Shown here piece by piece: positions 16,356-24,818 of a stretch of 35,189 bases of DNA. The stretch's first letter is position 1. Every line of letters starts with the position of its first letter. The notes under the pieces were generated by a model, which was not told the DNA's origin, did no database searches, and saw nothing but the letters and a program-made list of their open reading frames with translations. A program made the position numbers and the translations under genes. This stretch comes from Lachnospiraceae bacterium (GTDB lineage: Bacteria; Bacillota; Clostridia; Lachnospirales; Lachnospiraceae). The stretch is from assembly GCA_017469935.1 (NCBI GenBank), contig JAFUFL010000040.1, positions 1 through 35,189 of the forward strand, read 5' to 3'.

Positions 16356-17138
16356 ATGTTCAGGAGAGCGTTCGCATTATTTACAGCAGGCGTTATGATG
16401 GCAGGCGTGTTTGCAGCTGCAGGCAGCATGGGGGCAATGGCGGCAGAGAACACTTCGGAGGCGGCCGCGAAAGAGATCGCGCTTAAGGATGCGGGAGTTG
16501 CGGAAAAAGATGCCTCTTTTGACCGCATCAAGACGGGAACCGAGCAGGGCGTTTCCGTATACGAGATCGAGTTCCGGACGAAGGAAGCGGAATATGACTA
16601 TGACATTGCAATCGCCGACGGCGAGATCGTAAAGGAGAGCCGGGAGCTGATCTTCCCTTCCGCGAGCGGCAATCAGATCACGGAGTCGGAAGCAAAGAAG
16701 ATCGCGACAAAGGATGCGGGCGTCGAGGAGAAAGATGTGAAGTTCACCAAGTTCGGGAGCGACACAGAGGACGGGATCCCGGCCTACGAGATGGAGTTCG
16801 AGAACGAGACGGAGGAGTTCGATTATGACATCGCGAAGGCGGGCGGAATGATCCTGAAGGTATCCAGAACCGTCAAGATTCCCGCTTCGGTCGCACAGAA
16901 GCAGGCAAAGGCCGCTTCCGCGACCGGAAAGACAGGGCGTGAAGCTGCCATCGCGGCGGCACTCGACCACGCCGGCTTTTCTTCCGATGAGGTGTACGGC
17001 CTCAGGTGCGAAAAAGACTACGATGACGGAAGAGAGATCTACGAAGTCGAGTTCAAAAAAGACGGCTATGAGTACAACTACGATATCGACGCCAATAACT
17101 ACAGCGTCCTCGAGTGGGACCGGGATTACGACGATTGA
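16356..17138 (+). CDS. Secreted protein with three PepSY domains
   Basis: The 260 residues begin with a signal peptide (MFRRAFALFTAGVMMAGVFA up to about AMA-AE). Three PepSY-like repeats follow, at about residues 30-100, 107-175 and 190-260. Each has a helix with KEIALKDAG or KKIATKDAG and then an EYDYDIA strand pair. PepSY domains occur as inhibitors or chaperones of extracellular peptidases and in cell-surface proteins; no partner peptidase is next to it. The mature protein is strongly acidic and ends in DRDYDD. The gene stands alone after a terminator. Its stop codon abuts a perfect palindromic repeat. A close paralogue begins at 34670. The exact role is unknown. Confidence 0.88.
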   Translation: MFRRAFALFTAGVMMAGVFAAAGSMGAMAAENTSEAAAKEIALKDAGVAEKDASFDRIKTGTEQGVSVYEIEFRTKEAEYDYDIAIADGEIVKESRELIFPSASGNQITESEAKKIATKDAGVEEKDVKFTKFGSDTEDGIPAYEMEFENETEEFDYDIAKAGGMILKVSRTVKIPASVAQKQAKAASATGKTGREAAIAAALDHAGFSSDEVYGLRCEKDYDDGREIYEVEFKKDGYEYNYDIDANNYSVLEWDRDYDD

Positions 17139-17209
17139 TGTGACAGGGGGACGTATCAAGTGACACATTTTGGAACAAAATGTGTCACTTGATACGTCCC
17201 CCTGTCACA
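17139..17209. repeat. Palindromic repeat, perfect two-arm copy (copy 4)
   Basis: Two 34-base arms (17139-17172 and 17176-17209) are perfect reverse complements around GAA. The arms carry GGGGGACGTATCAAGTGACA, the family core. It fills the whole space between two convergent genes: it starts at the base after one stop codon and ends at the base before the other. The transcript hairpin would be very stable from either side, without a clear U tract. Confidence 0.95.
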
Positions 17210-18505
17210 TTATCCTTTCTTCTCCACGCGAACCCTTCCCTCATGGAGCCTCTCCGAGAAGAATTCCTTGACGGAACACCCGGCGCGGCCGGAGGACGCG
17301 CATGCGCAGGCGCATGCACAGCTCGAAGCGCATGCGCAGCTGGAAGCACAGGAAGAAGCGCAGGAAGAGCGGGGCCTGGAGCTGCCCGACCGGCGCGATC
17401 CGCTGCCGGACCGGTGAGAGCCTCCCGAACGGCGGACAGGGACGTTGATCACATTTACGTGAATGTAGGTGTTGGGACTGCTGCCATAGCGGTAGGTGCC
17501 CGCCCGGCTGTAGTTTTTGGGCTTTTCCAGATCTTTTTCTTCGACGATCTCCTTGCTCTTGATCATACTGCGGCCGCAGTAGGGGCACTCGTCCTTGCCT
17601 TCCACGCGCCCGGCGCCGCAGCTGGGGCAGGTCTCGTAGTACTCGATCTTGGTGCGAACGATCTTCTTTTCGGTGGCACCTGCGGAAGCGGTGCCAAAGC
17701 CGAGACCTTCGGCGACCCAGCGCACGAATCTCACGATCGCGTAGATGGGTATGCCGACGAAAATAATCAGCACGGCAAGTCCGCCGATGACCGCATACAG
17801 GTCGTCATCTTCTTCCTCGTAGCCCCCGCTTCCGGACGATCCGCCGCCTTCGGCCTGCCTGTCCGGAGAAAAGGCAAAGGCGTCATTGGGATAAGCCACT
17901 GTAATCGTGTAGCGCTCGCCTGCCGAGAGGGAAGCCTGGAAGACCAGATAGCCGTCTTCCTGCATGCAGTCCGGCTGCCAGGCGCCGGCCTTGTCCGCGT
18001 TCCAGCGGATGGTCAGATCCTTGACTTCGATCCCGTCGAACCAGGCCGGCGTATAGATGAATGCCGTCTCCCCTTCCGCGAAGCGGTCAATCTGGTACAT
18101 GTGATCCTGGACAAAGGAGTACTCGAAGCTTACCACCTCATCCGCATAGTATTTTCGGTCCAGATAGATGGCCAGCGTCGATCCCTTGTCCTCGATGCGG
18201 CTGATGTTGCTGCTCAGAGCCGTCACGTCGGAGTGGTTCTTGTTGGGAACTCCGATGTCCACCCAATCAAGGGGGCCGTAGGCCTGATCGTCCAGGACTC
18301 TCCAGTCAACGTGGTAGGTCATGAGCAGGGAAGCATCCTCCTGTACGTCAACGGTGATAATGAAGTGCTCGATCTCATCCGTGGGTCCGGCCGCCTTTAC
18401 AGTCATGGCAAAAGGCGTGGAAAGTCCCAGGACCAGTGCGAGCACGACCGCTGCGAGGAGCGATATTTTGGCAAAATAGTGCAGTCTTGATTCATTCGTT
18501 CTCAT
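17210..18505 (-). CDS. Membrane protein with zinc ribbon and Cys-Ala-Ser repeat tail; probable radical SAM target
   Basis: This 431-residue protein has a signal-like helix (about 14-36, then VKAAG), an extracytoplasmic beta-rich domain (40-245), a GGGSSGSGG linker with an acidic patch, one membrane helix (about 257-280), a zinc ribbon (CPSCG...CPYCG) and a Ser/Arg-rich region. The C-terminus has cysteines at 382, 386, 390, 392, 396, 398, 400, 402 and 410, spaced CASS or CA, then GRAGC and a charged tail SVKEFFSERLHEGRVRVEKK. The tail should be cytoplasmic. I chose the ATG at 18503-18505; GAGGAGG is 8 bases upstream and it overlaps the radical SAM stop. Domain identity is uncertain; the N-terminal part recalls DUF2207 or TIGR04222-type proteins. 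Function unknown. Confidence 0.82.
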   Translation of the reverse strand: MRTNESRLHYFAKISLLAAVVLALVLGLSTPFAMTVKAAGPTDEIEHFIITVDVQEDASLLMTYHVDWRVLDDQAYGPLDWVDIGVPNKNHSDVTALSSNISRIEDKGSTLAIYLDRKYYADEVVSFEYSFVQDHMYQIDRFAEGETAFIYTPAWFDGIEVKDLTIRWNADKAGAWQPDCMQEDGYLVFQASLSAGERYTITVAYPNDAFAFSPDRQAEGGGSSGSGGYEEEDDDLYAVIGGLAVLIIFVGIPIYAIVRFVRWVAEGLGFGTASAGATEKKIVRTKIEYYETCPSCGAGRVEGKDECPYCGRSMIKSKEIVEEKDLEKPKNYSRAGTYRYGSSPNTYIHVNVINVPVRRSGGSHRSGSGSRRSGSSRPRSSCASSCASSCACASSCACACACASSGRAGCSVKEFFSERLHEGRVRVEKKG

Positions 18506-19902
18506 CAGCAATACCTCCTCAGAGGGCATTCGCCCGTCATTTCGGCAGAGTAATCGCGCCGGGTCTTGCAAGTCGCGCTGTCCCAGATAACGTTCCAGTT
18601 GTCAGTGAGCATATTGCCCAGCGGCTTATCGTCGAGCCAGCTCTGGCAGGGCACCACATTGCCGCCGGGAGTGACGGCCATATTGGAGAGGCAGGCTCCG
18701 CAGGACGGAGAAGGGATATTCAGCTCTTCAAAGATCTTATCGTCCAGCCAGCCGGGGGAAGTGAAGGCAATCTCCATGCCGTGCTCATGGCAGTAGGAGA
18801 CTGCGCCGCGCAGAATTTTTTCTAGCTCTTCACTGCTCAGCTGCAGGGCCTCCGACTCGGGCTGCGCGGCCCCGCCCGTGGTGATCAGGCCCGAGCAGGT
18901 CACGTAGATGACGCCGAGCTCGTGCAGGAGCTTCAGGGTCTTCTCATAGTCCCGGTTGAGCGTGCACAGCGGCGTGTTGATGCTCACGGAAAGGCCGGCC
19001 TCCAGGGCATTTTTGATCCCTGCCAAAGTTTCGTCGTAGCGGGCGGCGCCGACCAGCCGGTTGTGGATCTCGGCGTCCGCCGAGTAGAAAGTGACCTGCA
19101 CGCTGTCCAGCTCCGCCTGGCGGAGCTTCTTGCAGTAGGCGGGAGTGAGACGGATCCCGTTCGTGTTAAGTCGGGAGATGAACCAGCGGGCGTGCTGAAT
19201 GAGATCGATCAGGTCCTCCCGCATTGTGGGCTCGCCTCCCGTGAAGGTCACCTGCGGGATGCCGGCGCTGCGGCAGGCATCCAGGATCCTTTTCCAGTCG
19301 GCGGTGGAGAGCTCTTCTTCGCCGGAAAGAGTCTGCCCGGCGGCATAGCAGTGCACACATTTCTGGTTGCAGTGCCAGCGGCCGCCCTTGGTCATGGCAC
19401 TGACCATCAGGTCCATGCGATGGGGCGCCTGCATGAGGGGCGCGTACTCGCCGATGCTCATGAAATATACATCCGTGGTCACTTCTTCGCGGTAAGCGAT
19501 CTGGCTGATCGTCGTGTAAATAGTCTGCAGATCGTTCGTGATCCGGTCGAGGGAATAGAGCGGGAGGATCTGCTTCACATTGCCGGCCGTGCGCTCCAGA
19601 ATGCTCTGGATATCCATCTCGCCGATTGCTCTTCCGTCGAAGCGGTTTGTCTCCCGGATGAGCTCTGCCAGCATGACGGCCCAGATGAAGTTAACCGGCA
19701 GTATGTCGGTCCCGTTGATGATGGCGACGCTGGGATTGAGAGTGTCCTCCTCGGGCTTTGGGGGAATCAGATGGATGCGGATGGCACCCGGACCGTCGGG
19801 ATTCAAAGTTGTATGCAGGACTTCACTGAATGCGAAATTCATGTAGGCCTTGAGATTTCGAGCTGTCTTTGTCCATCGGAAAAGAAAAGGAATCTTTGCC
19901 AT
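18505..19902 (-). CDS. Radical SAM/SPASM-like protein (putative peptide or protein maturase)
   Basis: This 465-residue protein has the radical SAM cluster motif C178-x3-C182-x2-C185 in WHCNQKCVHCY. GGEP is at 222-225, and SVSINTPL is a typical barrel strand. A Cys-rich C-terminal region has C401, C404, C419, C445, C459 and the terminal C465, suggesting SPASM-like auxiliary clusters with reduced spacing. The first 150 residues may hold a PqqD-like recognition domain (inference, weak). The start at 19900-19902 is supported by AAGGA just upstream, and homology-like sequence begins there. Its stop and the ATG of the Cys-rich-tail gene share one base (TGATG). Maturases of ribosomal peptides have this architecture. 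Substrate unproven, but the neighbour is the obvious candidate. Confidence 0.87.
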   Translation of the reverse strand: MAKIPFLFRWTKTARNLKAYMNFAFSEVLHTTLNPDGPGAIRIHLIPPKPEEDTLNPSVAIINGTDILPVNFIWAVMLAELIRETNRFDGRAIGEMDIQSILERTAGNVKQILPLYSLDRITNDLQTIYTTISQIAYREEVTTDVYFMSIGEYAPLMQAPHRMDLMVSAMTKGGRWHCNQKCVHCYAAGQTLSGEEELSTADWKRILDACRSAGIPQVTFTGGEPTMREDLIDLIQHARWFISRLNTNGIRLTPAYCKKLRQAELDSVQVTFYSADAEIHNRLVGAARYDETLAGIKNALEAGLSVSINTPLCTLNRDYEKTLKLLHELGVIYVTCSGLITTGGAAQPESEALQLSSEELEKILRGAVSYCHEHGMEIAFTSPGWLDDKIFEELNIPSPSCGACLSNMAVTPGGNVVPCQSWLDDKPLGNMLTDNWNVIWDSATCKTRRDYSAEMTGECPLRRYC

Positions 19903-19990
19903 TTTATCCTTTCTGCCCTGCAGGCCGGGCCGGCGCTGAACAGTAGAACGGTTACGGAATGGGCGGTCCGCTCTGCGAGCCTTGAATGTA

Positions 19991-21145
19991 TTACTTTTCG
20001 GCTGTCTCCGCCTCCATCTTCGCTTTGAGGGCCTTTGCGTACTGCGCGCCGTCAAGCGGGAGCGTCACTTTTCTTCCCTGCCAGGCGGACAGGTAGGCGC
20101 CGTTGATCATGGACAGTGTATCGGCGCTGTCGCGGCCGGGGGCGATCAGGGCCGTCCCCGAGGACAGGGCATCCGAGAAGTTCTGCAGCATGATCTGATA
20201 GGCTCTGTCGGGGTTTCCGAACTCATAGGTCTCTTCGGTCATGCTCAGCTCCTGGGTCGAAGTTACCTGTGCCGAGCGGGCATAATCCCGCAGGTCCTTG
20301 TGGAACCTTGTCAGCGTGACATTTGTGCCGTCGAGGAGGATTCTCCCTCGGGTTCCTATGACTTCGAGGCGCTCGGTCGGTACGCCTTCGCCGGTCGACA
20401 TGATAATCGTCCCGGTGACCTTGCCGGGATAGTCCATAACGATCGTCGACTCGTCATCCACATCGAAGTCGTTGTATTTCCCGAACGGGATGTCCGCGTA
20501 GAGCGAGAGCGGAAGTCCGAACAGATACTGCCACAGATCCATCAGATGATAGCCCTGGTTGATCAGAACGCCGCCGCCTTCGCCGGTCCAGCTGCTGCGC
20601 CAGTCGCTGGAGTGGTGGTAGAACCGCGTGCGGAAGGAGCCGGTGCTCTCGAGAAGGATGCGGCGGATCTCGCCTATGGCGTTCTCCGTTAGCAGGGACC
20701 TGACTTTGACATGCTGGGCGTAGGTCCGCTGGTGGCACATCATCGCGTAGATCTTTCCGGAGCGGGCGGCCGCCTCATTCATTGCCTCCGCGTCGGTGAA
20801 CAGGGCGCCGGCCGGCTTGTCGCACAGCACGTGCTTGCCCGCCTCAAAAGCTCGGATGGCCATGGCGGGGTGCTTTTTGTGCGGCGTCACGATGATCACG
20901 GCGTCAAAACATTGTGAATTTTCATACATCTCCTCTTCGGAGCGGAATATTTTGACCGATTCGGAAAGTCGGGAGGAGGCCCACTGCGCATTTTCGTCGC
21001 TCCTGCAGCACACGGCCGTCAGGGAAAGTCCGCTGATCTCGCCTCCATCCAGCATGAGAGCATACTTCTTACCCATGGCGCCGATCCCGATTATGGCGCA
21101 GCGCGCGGTTTTAGCGGCATAAGAGTTGGAATTGGATATAGTCAC
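19991..21145 (-). CDS. Gfo/Idh/MocA family NAD(P)-dependent oxidoreductase
   Basis: This 384-residue protein has an N-terminal Rossmann fold with GIGAMGK and an IIVTPHKKH segment. CDKPAG corresponds to the EKP motif, with its lysine needed for catalysis. The C-terminal half shows HHSSDWRSSWTGEGGGVL and NQGYHLMDLW, typical of the family's substrate-binding sheet. Members oxidise or reduce sugars and polyols. The start is a GTG at 21143-21145 with AAGGAGG five bases upstream; a TTG 21 bases before it would overlap the ribosome binding site. It is upstream of the radical SAM gene with an 88-base gap, same strand, so co-transcription is possible. Substrate unknown. Confidence 0.9.
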   Translation of the reverse strand: MTISNSNSYAAKTARCAIIGIGAMGKKYALMLDGGEISGLSLTAVCCRSDENAQWASSRLSESVKIFRSEEEMYENSQCFDAVIIVTPHKKHPAMAIRAFEAGKHVLCDKPAGALFTDAEAMNEAAARSGKIYAMMCHQRTYAQHVKVRSLLTENAIGEIRRILLESTGSFRTRFYHHSSDWRSSWTGEGGGVLINQGYHLMDLWQYLFGLPLSLYADIPFGKYNDFDVDDESTIVMDYPGKVTGTIIMSTGEGVPTERLEVIGTRGRILLDGTNVTLTRFHKDLRDYARSAQVTSTQELSMTEETYEFGNPDRAYQIMLQNFSDALSSGTALIAPGRDSADTLSMINGAYLSAWQGRKVTLPLDGAQYAKALKAKMEAETAEK

Positions 21146-21232
21146 GGGAACCTCCTTTTTGTACAATATGAGTTAACATAAATATCCTACTTAAATTACA
21201 ACATACCGTTTATTGAAAGGAAAGGTGTTTTA

Positions 21233-21953
21233 ATGAAGAATTTCACTTATTATGTGCCCACGAAGATTCATTTCGGCGAAGGGATGATCAGCCATCTTAG
21301 CGAGCTCTCGGAGGCGGCAGTGTCATCGATACAGCCAAGGCCATCGCCGCGGGAACGCTCTATGACGGCGATGTCTGGGACCTGATCGAGGACTCCTCGA
21401 AGATCAGGGCGGCCCTTCCGGTCTACACGGTTCTGACACTGGCGGCGACCGGATCGGAGATGAACAAAAACGCGGTGCTGTCGCCTTGGCGCAGCCCGAC
21501 AATTATGAGGCAAGGGCCAACCTCATGTGGGCGTCCACGCACGCGATCAGCGGCTTTACCAAGTTCGGCACGGACGTGGGCTGGAGCTGCCATCCCATGG
21601 AGCACGAACTCAGTGCTTATTATGATATCACACACGGCGTGGGCCTGGCTATTCTGACGCCCCGCTGGATGAAGCACATCCTCTCTCCCGAGACGGCCTG
21701 GAAATTCGGGCAGTACGGCAGGGAAGTCTGGGGACTGACCAGCGATGATGACCTGGCGGTCGGCGAGGCGGCCATCGAGAAGACGGCGGAGTTTTTCTAT
21801 GATGTGCTGGGGCTTCCCCGCACGCTGACCGAGGTGGGAATCGGCGAGGAAAAACTGGAGATCATGGCGGCAAACTGCGCCCCGAACCTCAGAGGAGCCT
21901 TTGTGCCGCTCTCCGAGAAAGACGTGCTGGACATTTTCCGTGCCTGCCTGTGA
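21233..21953 (+). pseudogene. Decayed iron-containing alcohol dehydrogenase (butanol dehydrogenase type)
   Basis: Three pieces of one protein lie in three frames. Piece 1 (from ATG 21233) is MKNFTYYVPTKIHFGEGMIS. Piece 2 (from about 21313) is GGSVIDTAKAIAAG then LTLAATGSEMNKNAVL. Piece 3 (from about 21486) includes ASTHAISGFTKFGTDVG and MEHELSAYYDITHGVGLA, running to the stop. An intact enzyme has about 390 residues; here the region between pieces 1 and 2 (about 70 residues) and between 2 and 3 (about 130, including the Asp and His metal ligands in the D-x3-H stretch) are missing. The late metal-binding histidines remain. It cannot give an active enzyme. The two gaps look like deletions with short GGAGGCGG- or CTTGGCGC-type borders (inference). 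The gene is divergent from the oxidoreductase gene. Confidence 0.88.
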
Positions 21954-22042
21954 CAAACGGCGGAGCCGGCGAGCCTCTGAGAACCGGAGATTCTCCGGGA
22001 GCGCGCCGTGACCTTAAGGCTCCGGTTAAACCGCAAAGACAG

Positions 22043-22071
22043 TTGATAAATCGCCCTGCAGAAAATAGAAT
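22043..22071 (+). promoter_or_regulatory. Promoter of the thioredoxin-like lipoprotein gene
   Basis: TTGATA (22043-22048) and TAGAAT (22066-22071) are separated by 17 bases and lie about 60 bases before the ATG. The preceding bases 21954-22042 hold a small CTCTGAGAACCGGAGATTCTCC-like fold but no gene. Confidence 0.65.
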
Positions 22072-22129
22072 ATGGGTGATGATATTTTGCCTCATATGGT
22101 GAAAAACAACTAAGGAGAGACGGATTAGT

Positions 22130-23302
22130 ATGAAAAGAAGAGCATTATCATGGCTGATGGGAGCTGCTCTTGTGCTCGCACTGTGTGCCTGCGGCGGGAA
22201 TTCCGAGAAGCTCAGTGCCGGCAGTACGGTGGAAGCTGCTTCGGAGGACGTCAGCGGCGCGTCCGATGCAGGGGCGCCGGCGGCGGAAACAGCCTCTGAA
22301 ACAGCAGATGGCGGCACAGCGGATCAAGTTGACGTCAGCGGCGGGGAAGCAGATACGGCGGCTTCCGAGGGGCAAAGCAAGGTCTACGCCGATATGGGCC
22401 TTACGCTGAACTATCCCGCGGAATTCGTAAACTGCAAAGGCTGTTTTCAACCGTATTCATACGGCGAAGTAAGCCGCGGGATCAATCTCATGCAGTTTAA
22501 CTACCTGGCCATGACGGAAGAAGAATATTGGGAACTGATCGGAAAAGAGAGCTTAACGGAGGAGGATAACAAGTTCCTCCAAACCAGGCTCGGCGCCCTT
22601 CAGACTGTGGTCACGATTAACAAGGGCCGCGGCAAGAAGGAGATCATAGAGAAACTCGAGGCCAGTGAAGACCTGCTGGAGAGACTTGTGGAGTTCGGCA
22701 AAGTACAGGATGTCACTTTCTACAGGATCGATGCCGATCGGGACTTGGACGCGTATGCCGCGGATGTGGGAGAAGAGTACGCGCAGGAGTACAAGAAGCT
22801 GCACGATTCTCTGATTGAGGTCCTTACGAAGGCAGAGCTCTCGGTGCCGGTAGTAGAGGGATCCGAGTATATAGGACGGAAAATCAGTTTCGAGACGACG
22901 GATGTGAACGGAACTTCCGTAAAGAGCGAGGACATATTCGCGCAGAATAAGGTCACGATGATCAATGTATGGGCGACCTGGTGCGGCCCCTGCAAATCCG
23001 AGCTGAAGGCACTGGGCGACATGCATCGCCGGTACGCGGAAAAGAAAGCCGCGGTAGTGGGACTGTGTGTTGATGCGGATGAAAGCGCGGAAGAGTGCAG
23101 GAACCTGATCGCCGAGAACGGAATTGATTATCTCAACCTTCTTCCGTTTGAAGGATATGAAGGAGTCATCCCGATTCCCTGCTATCCGGTTTCTTACTTC
23201 GTCGACAGCGAAGGGACGATCCTTGCACCGCCGGTAAAAGGTGCACCGAATGACATAAGGACCTATGAGGAAATAATTGATGAGCTTCTGGAAGCCGAGT
23301 GA
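22130..23302 (+). CDS. Thioredoxin-like (TlpA-type) lipoprotein
   Basis: The 390 residues start with a lipoprotein signal peptide whose LCAC lipobox puts the lipidated cysteine at C21. An Ala/Ser/Asp-rich linker follows, then an unassigned domain (about 85-240) and a C-terminal thioredoxin-fold domain. The redox motif is WCGPC with C285 and C288, in VTMINVWATWCGPCK. The cis-proline loop is likely IPCYPVSYF, and this form fits TlpA/ResA-like reductants or peroxiredoxin-like proteins that act outside the membrane. A ccdA-like electron donor is not in the window. AAGGAGA precedes the ATG. The middle region may bind or sense a partner. Confidence 0.88.
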   Translation: MKRRALSWLMGAALVLALCACGGNSEKLSAGSTVEAASEDVSGASDAGAPAAETASETADGGTADQVDVSGGEADTAASEGQSKVYADMGLTLNYPAEFVNCKGCFQPYSYGEVSRGINLMQFNYLAMTEEEYWELIGKESLTEEDNKFLQTRLGALQTVVTINKGRGKKEIIEKLEASEDLLERLVEFGKVQDVTFYRIDADRDLDAYAADVGEEYAQEYKKLHDSLIEVLTKAELSVPVVEGSEYIGRKISFETTDVNGTSVKSEDIFAQNKVTMINVWATWCGPCKSELKALGDMHRRYAEKKAAVVGLCVDADESAEECRNLIAENGIDYLNLLPFEGYEGVIPIPCYPVSYFVDSEGTILAPPVKGAPNDIRTYEEIIDELLEAE

Positions 23303-23402
23303 GCCCTGACTTTAGAACGGAAGGGGCAGCATCGGGATCAGCGAAGCGGCGAGGCGGCGCGCATTGCGGGCTTGCAGCCGCGGGGAGGAATGGGAGAAAA
23401 AA

Positions 23403-24764
23403 ATGGATAATGAAAAAGTTATCAGGGATGGAATGGAAGATTCGAAGGAGAGCACGTTCAATCCGGAAGAGCTGACTCCGGATCAGGCCCCGGAGCAGGA
23501 GACACCGGCAGCAGCGGCAAGCGCGGAGCCGCCTGTCTCGGGAGAGCCGCCCGTGAGCGTAAAGGAAAAGAAAACCTTCCTGCGCTCATGCGGAAGCTGG
23601 ACGGACATTATCCCGATCGCAGGGATGTTATCGGTCATTCTCACATTGTTCGGATCGCTCCTGAGCATTATCCTGGATGAATCGGTTGTCCCGGCGACAG
23701 AGATCGGAATGAGGCTGCTTGGCGATGCGGACAGCGTGGAGTTTTTGCTGGAATATTTTGAATTCTACGGAATCTGGATCGTATTCGTGATCGTTATCCT
23801 TCTCTTTAAGGATAACTGGCCGATGTGGAAAGCTTTTTTGTACAACCGCCACGGGAACAACCTGAAAGCGATCCTGGCAGGTATCCTGCTCGGTTTTGGC
23901 CTGAACGGAGCCTGTATCCTTATGTCTGTCTTCATGGGAGATATCAAGCTTTCCTTCAGCGGATTTGCTCCGGTTCCCTTTTTCGCCTTTCTGCTCTGCG
24001 TCCTGATTCAGTCCGGCGCGGAGGAGATCGTGGACAGGTGCTATTTGTACCAGAAGCTTCGCAGGCGCTACCGCTGGCCGATCATTGCAGTGCTCGTGAA
24101 TTCGCTGATCTTCATGTCTTTGCATATGGGCAATCCCGGTGTCACGAAGCTGGGCCTTCTTCAGGTTTTCCTGATCGGTGTCCTGTTCTCGCTGATCGTG
24201 TATTACTGGGACAGTCTCTGGACGGCGATCTGGGCCCACGCGGCCTGGAACTTCTCCCAGAGTATCGTGTTCGGCCTTCCCAACAGCGGCATCGTATCCA
24301 AGTATTCCGTCTTTAAGCTGGAAGCGGCCTCCGCGCGCGACGGCCTCTTCTACAACACGGGCTTCGGCGTGGAAGGAAGTCTTGGCGCGAACGTGATGAT
24401 CGGAGCGGTCATTGTGATCATCCTGATCTACGCACTTGTGACAAAGCGCGGAGAGAGGAAAGACCACTGGGAGCAGCTGGAGAAGCGCGACGCCGGAAAG
24501 AACCATATCTGGGAAGCAGTCGTTCTGACATTCATTATGATAGCTGTGATGGGTGCCTTCTTTATGGCAAACATCTGGCTTGACAATCATGCCGACGAGA
24601 TCCAGCAGATCATCGAAGAGCAGAGCAGCCAGCAGGATCAGGAAGGCCAGGAGGCAGTACCCGGACAGGAGACGACACCCGGCCAGGAAGCCGCGCCCGA
24701 ACAGGGCGAACAGCCCGTCCAGCCCGGCGGACAGAGCCAGGATCTGCAGCAGCAGAATACATGA
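23403..24764 (+). CDS. CPBP family intramembrane glutamic endopeptidase
   Basis: The 453 residues begin with an acidic, proline-rich cytoplasmic segment (1-60). About eight membrane helices follow, then a Gln/Pro/Gly-rich tail (about 410-453) outside or inside the cell. The CPBP/Abi motif set is complete: EExxxR as E207, E208 and R212 in AEEIVDRCYL; FxxxH with H241 in FMSLHMGN; and HxxxN as H279 and N283 in AHAAWN. The glutamates act with histidine in Rce1-like proteolysis. Bacterial members process peptides or give bacteriocin immunity. I chose the ATG at 23403, preceded by GGGAG, rather than an upstream ATG at 23364. No peptide gene is next to it, so the target is unknown. Confidence 0.9.
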   Translation: MDNEKVIRDGMEDSKESTFNPEELTPDQAPEQETPAAAASAEPPVSGEPPVSVKEKKTFLRSCGSWTDIIPIAGMLSVILTLFGSLLSIILDESVVPATEIGMRLLGDADSVEFLLEYFEFYGIWIVFVIVILLFKDNWPMWKAFLYNRHGNNLKAILAGILLGFGLNGACILMSVFMGDIKLSFSGFAPVPFFAFLLCVLIQSGAEEIVDRCYLYQKLRRRYRWPIIAVLVNSLIFMSLHMGNPGVTKLGLLQVFLIGVLFSLIVYYWDSLWTAIWAHAAWNFSQSIVFGLPNSGIVSKYSVFKLEAASARDGLFYNTGFGVEGSLGANVMIGAVIVIILIYALVTKRGERKDHWEQLEKRDAGKNHIWEAVVLTFIMIAVMGAFFMANIWLDNHADEIQQIIEEQSSQQDQEGQEAVPGQETTPGQEAAPEQGEQPVQPGGQSQDLQQQNT

Positions 24765-24790
24765 TGGAGGCCTTTGGCGATTGAGATTAA

Positions 24791-24818
24791 CGGGGTGCTG
24801 CGTTACTGCAGCACCCCG
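24791..24818. terminator. Perfect 11-base-pair hairpin between the CPBP and azlC genes
   Basis: CGGGGTGCTGC (24791-24801) pairs with GCAGCACCCCG (24808-24818) around GTTACT. It sits in the 79-base gap. No T run follows, so it may be a weak terminator, an attenuator or an mRNA stabiliser. Confidence 0.6.

Noticed and set aside
17139-17209. Perfect palindrome as an ordinary intrinsic terminator
   Set aside because: It has a strong stem but no U tract, and the same sequence recurs as single arms elsewhere. I treat it as a repeat, although it may also terminate transcription.
17276-17362. Repeated GCGCATGC-like units that look like a tandem DNA repeat or CRISPR
   Set aside because: The units are short and irregular, and they encode the CA/CASS tail in frame with strong gene evidence; there are no spacers.
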